The notes beneath the pieces were generated by a model that saw nothing but the letters and a program-made list of their open reading frames with translations, was not told the DNA's origin and did not search any database. From Vulgatibacter incomptus (GTDB lineage: Bacteria > Myxococcota > Myxococcia > Myxococcales > Vulgatibacteraceae): a stretch of DNA of 64,000 bases. The stretch covers positions 2,291,501 through 2,355,500 of the forward strand of contig NZ_CP012332.1 in the NCBI RefSeq assembly GCF_001263175.1, in the 5' to 3' direction. Positions 54,082 through 64,000 of the stretch are shown here, piece by piece (position 1 is the first letter of the stretch; the number at the start of each line of letters is the position of its first letter). A program made the translations under genes and the position numbers.

Positions 54082-54716
54082 GAGAGGGCTCCCTCGAGCT
54101 GCTTGGCAGCGGCGCTGGTGAGGACGAGATCCGAGTGGCGGAGCGCATCCTCGAGGTTGAAGCCCTCGGCCGGCAGGGCGTCGAAGGCGGCCAGGTTCCG
54201 GATCGACTTGATCGCGAACTCGCGGGCCTTGTCGCCGGGGGCGCCGGCGACCACCACGAGGGCGGAGCCGAGGCCGAGCTTGCCGGTCAGGGTCTGGAGG
54301 GCCTTCTGCGTCTTGAGCTCGCCGAGGTCGAAGTTGTCGACCACGAGGATCTTCCCTTCCTGCGCGCGGAGCGACAGGACGGAGCGGAGGGCGCCCTTCC
54401 GGACCTTGGCGGGCGGACGGTAGGTGTAGTCGCGGCTCTTGGGAGCCATCGCCTTGCCACCGCCGACCCACTGCGAGGCGCGGATCGAGCCCTGGCGGGC
54501 ACGGCCGGTGCCCTTCTGCTTCCAGGGCTTCTTGCCACCGCCGGAGACGAGGGAGCGGTTCTTCACCCCCACGGTTCCGCGGCGCCGGTTGATCTGCTGC
54601 ATCTTCGCCACTTCGTAGATGAGGTTCTGGTTGACCTCGGAAGCGAAGACGGAGTCGGCCAGGTCGATGGTGCCGACCTTCTGCTTCTCCAGATTGTAGA
54701 CGTCGAACGTCGCCAT
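54078..54716 (-). CDS. rplD: 50S ribosomal protein L4
   Basis: Tunnel-constriction protein; in E. coli it autoregulates the S10 operon. The 212-residue sequence has [21 protein letters not shown], the extended loop with [44 protein letters not shown] and a C-terminal Rossmann-like domain. It follows rpsJ after only 23 bases. rplC, which belongs between them, is missing. Confidence 0.97.
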   Translation of the reverse strand: MATFDVYNLEKQKVGTIDLADSVFASEVNQNLIYEVAKMQQINRRRGTVGVKNRSLVSGGGKKPWKQKGTGRARQGSIRASQWVGGGKAMAPKSRDYTYRPPAKVRKGALRSVLSLRAQEGKILVVDNFDLGELKTQKALQTLTGKLGLGSALVVVAGAPGDKAREFAIKSIRNLAAFDALPAEGFNLEDALRHSDLVLTSAAAKQLEGALS

Positions 54717-54739
54717 GATTGGTTGTCCTTCCCGGCGCC

Positions 54740-55048
<309 letters not shown>

Positions 55049-55061
55049 CATTCCCTCGTGA

Positions 55062-56252
<1,191 letters not shown>

Positions 56253-56297
56253 CTCTCCTCCGACTCCTCTTTACGAAGAACACGCCTCGTGGCGACT

Positions 56298-58376
56298 CTA
56301 GTAACCCCGAATCCGCGTGACGATCGCGTCCGCGATGTTCTTCGGGACTTCCTGGTAATGCGAAAACTGCATGGAGTACGTCGCCCTGCCCTGCGTCTTG
56401 CTGCGCAGGTCGGTGGCATACCCGAACATCTCTGCGAACGGAACCTCGGCCCGGATCACCTGCAATCCGTGGTGGGGCTCCATACCCTGAATCCGGCCGC
56501 GGCGCGAGTTGAGATCGCCGATAACGTCGCCGGTGAAGTCGTCCGGGGTCTCGACCTCGCAGGCCATGACGGGCTCGAGGAGCACCGGCCCTGCTGCTGC
56601 GGCGGCGTCCTTGAACGCCATGGATCCGGCGATCTTGAAGGCGATGTCGGTCGAGTCCACGTCGTGGAAGCTGCCGTCGTAAAGCTCGGCCCTCACGTCG
56701 ACCACCGGGAAGCCGGCGACGATGCCGCCGTCCAGCGCCTCGGCGATCCCCTTCTCGGTGGGTCCGATGAACTCTTTGGGGATCACCCCGCCGACGGTCG
56801 AGTCCACGAACTCGAAGCCCGTGCCCGGCTCGCGCGGCGAGAGGCGGATCCAGCAGTGGCCGTACTGACCGCGGCCGCCCGTCTGCCGGATGTACTTACC
56901 CTCGGCCGCGGCGGTCCGCGTGATCGTCTCCCGATACGAGACCTGCGGCTTGCCGACGTTCGCCTGGACCTTGAACTCGCGCAAGAGCCGGTCGACGGTG
57001 ATCTCGAGGTGGAGCTCGCCCATGCCGGAGATGAGGGTCTGCCCGCTCTCCTCGTCGGTGTGGACGCGGAAGGACGGATCCTCGAGGGCCAGCCGCTGGA
57101 GGGAGATCCCGAGCTTCTCCTGATCCGCCTTCGTCTTCGGTTCGATGGCGACGGAGATCACCGGCTCCGGGAACTCCATCTTCTCGAGGATGATCGGCGC
57201 CTTGTCGTCGCAGAGGGTGTCACCCGTGGTGGCGAGCTTGAGGCCCACCGCGGCGGCGATGTCGCCGGCGTGGATGTCCTCGATCTCCTCGCGCTTGTTC
57301 GAGTGCATCCGGAGGATGCGCCCCACCCTCTCGCGCTTGCCCTTCACCGAGTTCCACACCGTGCTGCCGGCCTCGAGCTTGCCGGAGTAGACGCGGAAGA
57401 AGGTGAGCTGACCCACGAAGGGGTCGTTCATGATCTTGAACGCGAGAGCGGAGAAGGGAGCGTCGTCGCTCGTCGGGCGGCTGTCGTCGGCGCCGTCGGG
57501 CGTCTTCCCGTGGACGTCGGGGATGTCCACCGGCGCAGGGAGGTACTCGACGACGGCATCGAGGATCTGCTGGATGCCCTTGTTCTTGAACGCCGAGCCG
57601 CAGAGGACCGGCGTGACCTTCATGGCGATGGTCGCCAGCCGGAGCACGGGGCGGATGCGCTCCGCCGGGATCTCCTCGCCGGAGAGGTAGAGCTCGAGCA
57701 GGGAGTCGTCGTACTCCGCGATCGCCTCGACGAGGGCAGCGCGCGCCTCCTCGATCCGCTCGGCCTGCTCCGCGTCCGGATCCTCGATCCGAACCAGCAT
57801 CCCGGCCGACTCGTCATCGAAGTGGATCGCCTTGCGGTCGATCACGTCGAGCACGCCGGCGAAATGTTCCTCGGCGCCGATGGGCAGGAAGATCGGGATC
57901 GCGTTGGTCTTGAGCCGATCGCGCATCATGGCGATGGCGCGGTCGAAGTCGGCCCCGACGCGATCCATCTTGTTCACAAAGGCGATTCGGGGGACGTGGT
58001 ACTTGTTGGCCTGCCGCCAGACCGTCTCGGACTGGGGCTGCACACCGGCCACGGAGTCGAAGACCGCCACCGCGCCGTCGAGGACGCGCAGGCAGCGCTC
58101 CACCTCGATGGTGAAGTCGACGTGACCCGGGGTGTCGATGATGTTGATGCGGTTTTCGCGCCAGAAGCAGGTGGTCGCGGCCGAGGTGATCGTGATCCCT
58201 CGCTCCCGCTCCTGCTCCATCCAGTCCATGGTGGCAGCGCCCTCATGGACCTCGCCGGTCTTGTGGATGATGCCGGTGTAGAAGAGGATTCGCTCGGTCG
58301 TGGTGGTCTTGCCCGCGTCGATGTGGGCCATGATCCCGATGTTGCGGGTCCGCTCGAGCGGGTAGGCAATGGACAT
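56298..58376 (-). CDS. fusA: Elongation factor G
   Basis: Translocation GTPase. ATG 58376 after GAGGAAAG gives 692 residues ([20 protein letters not shown]). G1 [10 protein letters not shown]3 DTPGHVDF, G4 NKMDRVGAD, switch sequence [15 protein letters not shown], domain [13 protein letters not shown] and domain V with the C-terminal [10 protein letters not shown]. It lacks the YAFKD-like extras of EF-G2 paralogs, and its setting in the str operon supports the primary EF-G. An in-frame extension of 28 codons upstream has no homology. Confidence 0.97.
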   Translation of the reverse strand: MSIAYPLERTRNIGIMAHIDAGKTTTTERILFYTGIIHKTGEVHEGAATMDWMEQERERGITITSAATTCFWRENRINIIDTPGHVDFTIEVERCLRVLDGAVAVFDSVAGVQPQSETVWRQANKYHVPRIAFVNKMDRVGADFDRAIAMMRDRLKTNAIPIFLPIGAEEHFAGVLDVIDRKAIHFDDESAGMLVRIEDPDAEQAERIEEARAALVEAIAEYDDSLLELYLSGEEIPAERIRPVLRLATIAMKVTPVLCGSAFKNKGIQQILDAVVEYLPAPVDIPDVHGKTPDGADDSRPTSDDAPFSALAFKIMNDPFVGQLTFFRVYSGKLEAGSTVWNSVKGKRERVGRILRMHSNKREEIEDIHAGDIAAAVGLKLATTGDTLCDDKAPIILEKMEFPEPVISVAIEPKTKADQEKLGISLQRLALEDPSFRVHTDEESGQTLISGMGELHLEITVDRLLREFKVQANVGKPQVSYRETITRTAAAEGKYIRQTGGRGQYGHCWIRLSPREPGTGFEFVDSTVGGVIPKEFIGPTEKGIAEALDGGIVAGFPVVDVRAELYDGSFHDVDSTDIAFKIAGSMAFKDAAAAAGPVLLEPVMACEVETPDDFTGDVIGDLNSRRGRIQGMEPHHGLQVIRAEVPFAEMFGYATDLRSKTQGRATYSMQFSHYQEVPKNIADAIVTRIRGY

Positions 58377-58570
58377 CTTTCGTACCCTTTCCTCGCGACC
58401 TGGGCCGCGGCTCGATGGCGGAGCGCCGGCTTTGTACCGGACACCCGCTTCGGGGAACACCTTCGCGCCGCCTTCGGGTTGCGACGCTCGACCAAGCTGT
58501 CAGAGAGCGGTGCTGCTTTCTGCCCTTCTGCCCGTGTCAGCTTTTCAGCTGCCTCTACTACCTATCCGAT

Positions 58571-58598
58571 GCGGGCGCGTCCTCTCGGAAGCGCCCGC
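58571..58598 (-). other. Hairpin in the rpsG-fusA gap
   Basis: GCGGGCGC (58571-58578) and GCGCCCGC (58591-58598) pair perfectly around a 12-base loop, just after the rpsG stop. The 230-base gap is the longest inside the ribosomal cluster. There is no T tract, so it may be an attenuator or processing site that alters the ratio of ribosomal proteins to EF-G. No gene is seen in the gap. Confidence 0.45.
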
Positions 58599-58606
58599 GC
58601 CGGTCG

Positions 58607-59080
58607 CTACCACCGATAGTGCGAGAAGGCCTTGTTGGCCTCTGCCATCTTGTGGGTGTCCTCGCGCTTCTTCACGGCGGCGCCGCGGTTGTTCGCCGCG
58701 TCGAGGATCTCGCCGGCCAGCTTCTCGGCCATGGTCTTCTCGCCGCGGCTGGCGGCGAAGGTGATCAGCCAGCGCATGCCGAGGGCGACCCGGCGGTCCT
58801 GGCGAACCTCGACCGGGACCTGGTAGGTGGCGCCACCGACTCGGCGGCTCTTCACCTCGAGGACCGGCTTGACGTTGTCGAGGGCCTTCTTGAAGAGCTT
58901 GAGGGGCTCCTCACCGGTGGCCTTGGACTCGACGATGTCGAACGCGCCGTAGACGATCCGCTCGGCGGTCGACTTCTTGCCGTCCCGCATCACGTCGTTC
59001 ATGAACTTCGCGACGAGGCGATCGTTGAACTTGGGGTCCGGGAGAATCTTGCGCTTCTCTACTTCACGACGGCGAGGCAT
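58607..59080 (-). CDS. rpsG: 30S ribosomal protein S7
   Basis: Assembly initiator of the 30S head; in E. coli it also represses the str operon. The 157-residue protein has [63 protein letters not shown] and RALRWL-type [17 protein letters not shown] 59080, 75 bases after rpsL. Confidence 0.98.
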   Translation of the reverse strand: MPRRREVEKRKILPDPKFNDRLVAKFMNDVMRDGKKSTAERIVYGAFDIVESKATGEEPLKLFKKALDNVKPVLEVKSRRVGGATYQVPVEVRQDRRVALGMRWLITFAASRGEKTMAEKLAGEILDAANNRGAAVKKREDTHKMAEANKAFSHYRW

Positions 59081-59155
59081 CTTCCTCTACCTTTTCGAAT
59101 CTGGTTGAAGGAGTCCGGTCGTGCGTGCGGCGCGGACCCCCTTGAAAACGAGAGA

Positions 59156-59527
59156 TCAGCCCGGCTTCTTGGCGCCGTACTTCGAGCGGCTCTGCTTCCG
59201 GTTCGCCACGCCGACCGAGTCGAGGCTGCCACGGACGATGTGATAGCGGACACCGGGGAGGTCCTTGACACGGCCGCCGCGGATCAGCACCACCGAGTGC
59301 TCCTGCAGGTTATGGCCGACGCCCGGGATGTAGCTCGTGACCTCGATCCCGTTGGTGAGGCGGACGCGGGCGACCTTGCGAAGAGCCGAGTTCGGCTTCT
59401 TGGGGGTGGTCGTGTAGACGCGCGTGCAAACGCCACGCTTCTGGGGAGAGAACTCGAGGGCGGGAGCCTTCTCCTTGGCCTTCATGGCCACGCGGCCCCT
59501 GCGGATCAGCTGGTTGATCGTCGGCAT
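59156..59527 (-). CDS. rpsL: 30S ribosomal protein S12
   Basis: Decoding-centre protein. ATG 59527 gives 123 residues: [79 protein letters not shown]. The residues known to give streptomycin resistance when changed are wild type here (K43 and K88). D89 is the site of methylthiolation in other bacteria. First gene of the super-operon, with consensus promoters upstream. Confidence 0.98.
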   Translation of the reverse strand: MPTINQLIRRGRVAMKAKEKAPALEFSPQKRGVCTRVYTTTPKKPNSALRKVARVRLTNGIEVTSYIPGVGHNLQEHSVVLIRGGRVKDLPGVRYHIVRGSLDSVGVANRKQSRSKYGAKKPG

Positions 59528-59592
59528 TCGATTCGATCCAAGAAGTTCCCGTCGACACATCGGGAACGTGGGTTCAAACAAAAGAGCGCCGC

Positions 59593-59620
59593 ATTATAGG
59601 GATCGCGAGATCCCTGTCAA
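59593..59620 (-). promoter_or_regulatory. Consensus sigma70 promoter P1 of the str-S10-spc-alpha operon, dyad in spacer
   Basis: On the minus strand a perfect TTGACA (59615-59620) and a perfect TATAAT (59593-59598) are separated by 16 bases. The spacer GGGATCTCGCGATCCC is an inverted repeat: GGGATC and GATCCC around TCGC. Transcription would start near 59586, about 60 bases before the rpsL ATG. Confidence 0.85.
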
Positions 59621-59708
59621 GCAGCGGATACCGCCACGGTGGCGGCGTCGAAAGGCGCATACCGGCAACGCCCCAGTGGGAGCCGCGGCCGAAAATGAAT
59701 CGGGCGGG

Positions 59709-59738
59709 CTCATATCGATTGCGAAAGGCTGCTGTCAA
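59709..59738 (-). promoter_or_regulatory. Second promoter P2 upstream of rpsL
   Basis: Perfect TTGACA (59733-59738) and TATGAG (59709-59714) with an 18-base spacer on the minus strand, about 118 bases upstream of P1. Together they form a tandem arrangement common for strongly expressed ribosomal operons. Confidence 0.5.
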
Positions 59739-59902
59739 GGAGATTGCGAAGCGCCTGCCCTTCCGGTCGCCCAGGCGCGGCCCGTGCCGCTTCCCGGCTG
59801 GCGGCATATGCGCGATTCGATTGCCTTGCCGCCCACTTGCCGGCTTGCTACCCGAGCGGCCATGTTGACCCTGCACCCGATGGTCCGCGGAGCGAGGAGC
59901 GC

Positions 59903-61456
59903 GTGAGATCCTTCGTCACCGAGTCCGGTCCCGAGACGCCGGCCCACCGGGAGATCCCGAGGGAACGGCGGATCTACGTGAACCGCAACCTCCGCATGGA
60001 TCGGATCGAGGCGGTCGGCTTCGACATGGATTACACGCTGGCGATCTACCGGATGCGACGGATCGAGCAGCTCTCCTTCGACATGACGATCGCGCTCCTG
60101 GTGCGATCGTTCGGCTATCCCGAGGAGATCCTATCGATCCGCTACGACCCGGAGTTCGTGGTCCGGGGACTCGTGGTCGACAAGGAGCGCGGCAACCTCC
60201 TGAAGATGGACCGTTTCAACTACGTGGGCCGCGTCTACCACGGCAGGAAGGCGCTGCCCCGCGAGGAGCGCTGGCGGCTCTACCGCGACGAGAAGATCCG
60301 GGCGGCCTCCCCTCGCTATGCGTGGATCGATACGCTCTTCGCGCTGCCGGAGGCGTCGATCTACGCGGAGATCATCGAGCTCCTCGAGCCAGCGAGGCGC
60401 CTCGATTACGGCAAGCTCTACGACGACATCCGGGAAGCCATCGACACGGTCCACCGTGACGGCTCGCTCAAGTCCGAGATCCAGAAAGATCTGGACGGCT
60501 TCGTGGTTCGGGATCCCGAGCTGGGCCCCGCGCTGCACAAGTTGCGCTCGAGCGGCAAGAAGCTCTTCCTCCTCACCAACTCGCTCTGGGATTACACCTC
60601 CGCGGTGATGACCCACCTCCTCGACGGCGTGCTCCCGGAGTACCCGTCGTGGCGCGCGTACTTCGAATACGTGCTGGTCGGCGGAGCGAAGCCGCGGTTC
60701 TTCACCGAGAGCCACCCTCTCCTCGAGCTCGATCCCGGCGGTGGCGTGATCGGCAAGGCCGAGGCCCTGGAGAAGGGAAAGGCCTACCAGGGAGGCAACC
60801 TCGTCGACTTCGAGAAGATGATGGGGATCGGCGGGGAGAAGATCCTCTACGTCGGCGATCACATCTACGGCGACATCGTGAGATCGAAGAAGAGCTCGCT
60901 GTGGCGGACCTGCATGGTGGTCGAGGAGCTCGAGGTCGAGCTCGAGCACCTGATGAGGCACGCAGACGAGCTGGGGACGCTCGCCGCCGAAGAGCGCCGG
61001 CAGGCGAGCCTCGAGGATGACCTGAACCTCGAGAGGAGCCGTCTGAACGCCCTGGACCGGCGGCTCATCCACGGAGATCTCGAGGGCGAGCCGCGCGAGG
61101 CGCTCGAGAGGACGCGCGCCGAGTCGAAGCGAAGCATGGAGCAACTCCGTCGCTCGATCCGCGAGACCTCCGAGACCGTCTCGCGGCTGTCGGGGCTGAT
61201 CGACGAAGGCTTCAACCGCTATTGGGGCCTGACGTTCAAGGAAGGGCCGGAGAACAGCCGCTTCGGGGAGCAGATCGAAGACTACGCCTGCATCTACACC
61301 AGCCGTGTCTCGAACCTGCTCTTCAGCTCGCCGATGCAGTACTTCCGGGCGCCCCGGGCGCTCATGCCACACGAGGTGGGCCTGGGGACGTTCTCGGTCT
61401 ACGGCACCGACGACCGGCGCCCCGGGGATCGACTGGGAGGCGACTACGGCGCTTGA
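59903..61456 (+). CDS. HAD-family 5'-nucleotidase (subfamily IG, purine nucleotidase type)
   Basis: A 517-residue cytosolic HAD phosphohydrolase of the IMP/GMP 5'-nucleotidase (cN-II-like) family. The DxDxT nucleophile motif is GFDMDYTLAIY (D41, D43), motif II FLLTNSLWDY and motif IV ILYVGDHIYGDIVRSK. About residues 345-430 form a charged coiled coil (ERRQASLEDDLNLERSRLNALDRR). The C-terminal EGPENSRFGEQIEDYACIYTSRVSNLL is typical of the family. GTG 59903 after AGGAG is preferred; the frame is open 53 codons further without homology. It diverges from rpsL and converges with the substrate-binding lipoprotein gene. Confidence 0.88.
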   Translation: MRSFVTESGPETPAHREIPRERRIYVNRNLRMDRIEAVGFDMDYTLAIYRMRRIEQLSFDMTIALLVRSFGYPEEILSIRYDPEFVVRGLVVDKERGNLLKMDRFNYVGRVYHGRKALPREERWRLYRDEKIRAASPRYAWIDTLFALPEASIYAEIIELLEPARRLDYGKLYDDIREAIDTVHRDGSLKSEIQKDLDGFVVRDPELGPALHKLRSSGKKLFLLTNSLWDYTSAVMTHLLDGVLPEYPSWRAYFEYVLVGGAKPRFFTESHPLLELDPGGGVIGKAEALEKGKAYQGGNLVDFEKMMGIGGEKILYVGDHIYGDIVRSKKSSLWRTCMVVEELEVELEHLMRHADELGTLAAEERRQASLEDDLNLERSRLNALDRRLIHGDLEGEPREALERTRAESKRSMEQLRRSIRETSETVSRLSGLIDEGFNRYWGLTFKEGPENSRFGEQIEDYACIYTSRVSNLLFSSPMQYFRAPRALMPHEVGLGTFSVYGTDDRRPGDRLGGDYGA

Positions 61457-61496
61457 GCCCGTTTGGGGCGATGTCCGCTCGCGGGGCACGGGCGCG

Positions 61497-62471
61497 CTAC
61501 GGGGGCGACCGGATCCCCTCGATGCCCTCGTCCGTAGGCAGGTCCCCCAACACGACGGCTCGCCTCGCCAGCACCTGGATCTGGGGGAAAAGCGGATCGT
61601 CGGTGAACGTGATGTTGTCGAAGGCACGCTTCACGACGTCGGGCCGGAGCTTCTTCCCTTTGTCGTTCAGCCATTGCTGGACCTGGCTCCTCGAGGGCCC
61701 CGGATCCTCCTGGAGCCGCCGGATCGCCTCACGGTTCGCGGCGAGGAAGCGGTCGACCAGATCAGGTCGGGCCTTGAGGGCGTCCGTCGACGCGATGACA
61801 ACGGTGGTGGGAAACTTGCCGTCGGGCCAGAGCGAGCGCTCGTCGACGAGGACGACGCCCCCCGCCTCGAGGACGAGGCGGCTCACCCACGGCTCCGGAA
61901 CCCACGCCGCCGCCAGCCTGTCGCGTCCGAAGAGCGAGAAGATGTCGGCCGGCGTGACCGGCAGGACCTCGACGTTGCCGCCCGCGCTCTTGGCCTTCAA
62001 GCCGTAATCCCGAAGCCAGAAGCGCAGCGAGACGTCCTGGGTGTTGGCGATCGCGGGTGACGCAACCTTCTCGCCGACGAGATCCTGCGGGCCGTGGATC
62101 CTCGGTTTGACCACCAGGGCCGCCCCGCCGGAGGCGGCGCCCGCGATGAGCCGCAGCGCCTTTCCATTGCTGCGGAAGTAGCCGTTCACCGCCGGGTTGG
62201 GTCCGATGTAGGCAACGTCGAGGTCGCCGGCGAAGAGAGCCTCGATAACGGACGGCCCGGCCGTAAAGACCCGGTCCTTCACCACGACGTCGTTGCCGAG
62301 CCGCTCGCGGAACAGCCCGCTCTGGAATCCGAGCAAGCCGGGAGCATGTGTCATGTTGGGCATGACGCCCACGCGGAAGACCCGCCTGCCATCCCGATCG
62401 TGCGGATCCCGATCGCGGGTGCAGCCGGCGAAGGCGATCGCCAGCGCGACGATCCAGGCCACGATCCACAT
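61497..62471 (-). CDS. ABC-type substrate-binding lipoprotein (SsuA/NrtA/TauA-like)
   Basis: A 324-residue periplasmic-binding-protein-like lipoprotein with signal LAIAFAGC (cysteine near residue 16). It has the NMT1/SsuA-type fold: RVGVMPNMTHAPGLLGFQSGLFRERLG, EALFAGDLDVAYIGPNPAVNGY, GEKVASPAIANTQDVSLRFWL and AAAWVPEPWVSRLVLEAGG. This group binds aliphatic sulfonates, taurine, nitrate or pyrimidine precursors; the exact ligand cannot be told. No permease or ATPase gene adjoins it in the window, so it appears orphan. ATG 62471 is preferred over a TTG 12 codons upstream. It follows the nitrilase gene on the same strand. Confidence 0.88.
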   Translation of the reverse strand: MWIVAWIVALAIAFAGCTRDRDPHDRDGRRVFRVGVMPNMTHAPGLLGFQSGLFRERLGNDVVVKDRVFTAGPSVIEALFAGDLDVAYIGPNPAVNGYFRSNGKALRLIAGAASGGAALVVKPRIHGPQDLVGEKVASPAIANTQDVSLRFWLRDYGLKAKSAGGNVEVLPVTPADIFSLFGRDRLAAAWVPEPWVSRLVLEAGGVVLVDERSLWPDGKFPTTVVIASTDALKARPDLVDRFLAANREAIRRLQEDPGPSRSQVQQWLNDKGKKLRPDVVKRAFDNITFTDDPLFPQIQVLARRAVVLGDLPTDEGIEGIRSPP

Positions 62472-62570
62472 GCCGGGGAAGCTGACGACGCCAGGCCCCG
62501 ATAGCAATGCCCCCGGGCGAAGCGCGGCGACCGAACGCCATTCTCTGCGGTCCGCGTCGAGCCCCGTCCA

Positions 62571-63545
62571 TCAATGTACGGTCGAAGCGCCGTGCGTCTC
62601 GACGTTCTCGACCGTTCGCTCATGAACGCAAGCGGCGGGCGTTCGGTCGATCAACAGACTCAAGAGCTCTGGGCGACTGTAGTGCCCGACCGAATCCATC
62701 ATCTGTTTGCGTCTGTCGATCAAAGATAAATCGAGCTCGGCAACGACGGCGCCTTCGCCGGAACGTAGAGGGTCACCCATCAATTGTCCGTCCGGATCGA
62801 CGATCGAAGTGAAGCATCCACCTGAGATCGGGCCGATGCTGCACCCCGAGTCCTCCATGATGCGCGCTTGCTGCTCGTCGGTCAGCCACGCGGAGGCGCT
62901 CAGGACGAAGCAAGCGGCTTCGAGGGCATGTTGGCGAATATTGACCTCGATCTGCGAGGTGAAGAGGTCGCCGAAGATCGAACCTGGAAACATCGCCGAA
63001 TGAATCTGTTCGCCATCGGCCATCAATGCGAAGCGTGCGAGCGGATTGTAATGTTCCCAGCACACCAATTGACCGATCCGCCCGACCTCGCTGTCGACGG
63101 CTCTCAGCCCGGAACCGTCGCCTTGTCCCCAGATCATGCGCTCGTGATGCGTCGGCATGATCTTGCGGCGACGCTGGAGCAGAGTGCCGTCGGCATCGAA
63201 CAGCAGTTGCGTGTCGTAGAGGGTGCCGCCGTCGCGTTCGTTGATGCCGATGGATACCACCATTTCGGCTTGCCTGCAGGCGTCCGCGATCGCGTGAGTG
63301 GCGGCCGACGGTACGGTCACAGCCTGCTCGAACAGCCGCTGCTGGTCCTCCCCTCTCCTCATTTCACTCCCCGACTGCACAAAGGAGAAATAGGGGTAAT
63401 AGGGTACGACCGCCTCCGGGAACGTGGCGAATTGAACACCCCGCCGCCCGAGCTCGACGATCCTCCGGGTGACCTTCTCTACGGTGCCCTCTCGGCTGTA
63501 GAGGACCGGAGCGATCTGTACGGCAGCCGCTTTGACGACGGTCAT
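62571..63545 (-). CDS. Nitrilase (Nit6803/Nit1-type carbon-nitrogen hydrolase)
   Basis: A 324-residue C-N hydrolase with the catalytic triad E44 (FPEAVVPYYPYF), K128 (RRRKIMPTHHERM) and C162 (VCWEHYNP). The segments VKAAAVQIAPVLYSREGTVEKV, GTLYDTQLLFDADGTL, WGQGDGSGLRAV, PGSIFGDLF and GPISGGCFTSIV match the aliphatic/aromatic nitrilases of the Synechocystis Nit6803 type. It should convert nitriles to carboxylic acids plus ammonia. The linked radical-SAM and acetyltransferase genes of the conserved Nit1 cluster are not visible on the side inside the window. Base composition is less GC-biased than in neighbours, suggesting transfer. It starts 40 bases after the DUF302 gene. Confidence 0.93.
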   Translation of the reverse strand: MTVVKAAAVQIAPVLYSREGTVEKVTRRIVELGRRGVQFATFPEAVVPYYPYFSFVQSGSEMRRGEDQQRLFEQAVTVPSAATHAIADACRQAEMVVSIGINERDGGTLYDTQLLFDADGTLLQRRRKIMPTHHERMIWGQGDGSGLRAVDSEVGRIGQLVCWEHYNPLARFALMADGEQIHSAMFPGSIFGDLFTSQIEVNIRQHALEAACFVLSASAWLTDEQQARIMEDSGCSIGPISGGCFTSIVDPDGQLMGDPLRSGEGAVVAELDLSLIDRRKQMMDSVGHYSRPELLSLLIDRTPAACVHERTVENVETHGASTVH

Positions 63546-63585
63546 CGGATGGCCTCCATGCCTTCGTCGTTGGAAGACAGCTCCT

Positions 63586-64000
63586 CTACGGCGAAGTAGA
63601 GTCCTGGCCCTCCATCGATGCTGCGTGCGTGCGCTCGATGGTCTCTTTGAGCAGCCGTGCGACCTTCTCGTCGAGCGACCGCGCGACGGCGTCGATCTCG
63701 GGCGAGGCGAACTGCGCCATGGTCGCCGACGGCAGGTCGTAGGTCACCAACACGCGCCGGTGTTCGATTTCGTGCACGAAGATCCGCAATGGAACGTAGA
63801 GGCCAGCGCGGGCGTCATGCTTCGTCATCTGAACGGCGATCAGCGCGTTGCCGAAGACGTAGGTGGTAGCGCGCACCGCCCTGCCGGTGAAGGCTGTGAG
63901 GAGAGCGCCATGTTCGAGCTTCTGAAACAACGTGAAGTCGAGTGGCCCAACGAACGCCGAGAGCTTCTCCTTTGCGGCTCGCGGCGACAGCGACGCGAGA
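63586..64000 (-). CDS. DUF302-domain protein, 3' part (start beyond window)
   Basis: About 138 codons of a minus-strand frame that is open to the window edge; the start lies outside. The visible part fits a DUF302 domain: KLEHGALLTAFTGRAVRATTYVFGNALIAVQMTKHDARAGLYVPLRIFVHE, then VLVTYDLPSATMAQF, with the C-terminal helix SLDEKVARLLKET. DUF302 proteins are small alpha/beta proteins of uncertain function, often near redox or metal genes. It is in line with the nitrilase gene 40 bases downstream and may be cotranscribed with it. Confidence 0.8.
   Translation of the reverse strand, partial: LASLSPRAAKEKLSAFVGPLDFTLFQKLEHGALLTAFTGRAVRATTYVFGNALIAVQMTKHDARAGLYVPLRIFVHEIEHRRVLVTYDLPSATMAQFASPEIDAVARSLDEKVARLLKETIERTHAASMEGQDSTSP

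Larger units (their letters stand above)
59528..59902. other. Divergent control region, rpsL / 5'-nucleotidase
   Basis: These 375 bases hold two minus-strand promoters for the ribosomal operon (listed separately) and a leader of about 60 bases before rpsL. The plus-strand side leading to the nucleotidase gene has no evident promoter. The rest holds no gene I can support. Confidence 0.5.

Overview
The window is a high-GC chromosomal segment of a Gram-negative bacterium. Outer-membrane features (a beta-barrel protein and many lipobox lipoproteins), large tandem lipoprotein families with Gly-rich tethers, a PP2C/cyclic-nucleotide fusion and the cmk-ispH-rpsA arrangement suggest a member of the Myxococcota or former Deltaproteobacteria. 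That assignment is inference; no rRNA gene is present to confirm it.

Layout. 1-4902 (minus): a housekeeping block, accA, hisC, cmk, ispH and the 5' part of rpsA, with hisC/cmk translationally coupled. 4983-7609 (plus): a small secreted protein and a HelD-like helicase. 7622-11847 (minus): miaA, hisS, psd and a membrane-anchored protein of unknown function. 12191-19262 (plus): a tightly packed six-gene operon of four lipoproteins (two with thioredoxin CxxC folds), a periplasmic TlpA-like thioredoxin and an outer-membrane beta-barrel. It looks like an envelope thiol-redox module. 19332-22802 (minus): asd, a PP2C phosphatase fused to a cyclic-nucleotide-binding domain, a TPR-like protein and tRNA-Cys.

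22963-38395 (minus) is the most unusual region: five tandem paralogous lipoproteins of about 940 residues each, spaced at about 3.1-3.3 kb. Each has six HYDIN/choice-of-anchor-D-like domains, a PKD-like domain and a YfaP/DUF2135-like C-terminal domain. A 295-residue mini-paralog (38671-39558) lies next to the array. The genes are separated by spacers carrying a recurrent GGCGGCAGGG-type hairpin.

39729-59527 (minus) is the fused str, S10, spc and alpha ribosomal super-operon (rpsL to rplQ, including fusA, tuf, secY, adk, map and rpoA). It is driven by strong consensus promoters upstream of rpsL. rplC (L3) is missing from its normal place between rpsJ and rplD, and infA is missing between map and rpmJ.

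59903-64000: a HAD 5'-nucleotidase (plus), then on the minus strand an orphan ABC substrate-binding lipoprotein, a Nit6803-type nitrilase and a truncated DUF302 protein. This last stretch looks accessory and may be acquired.
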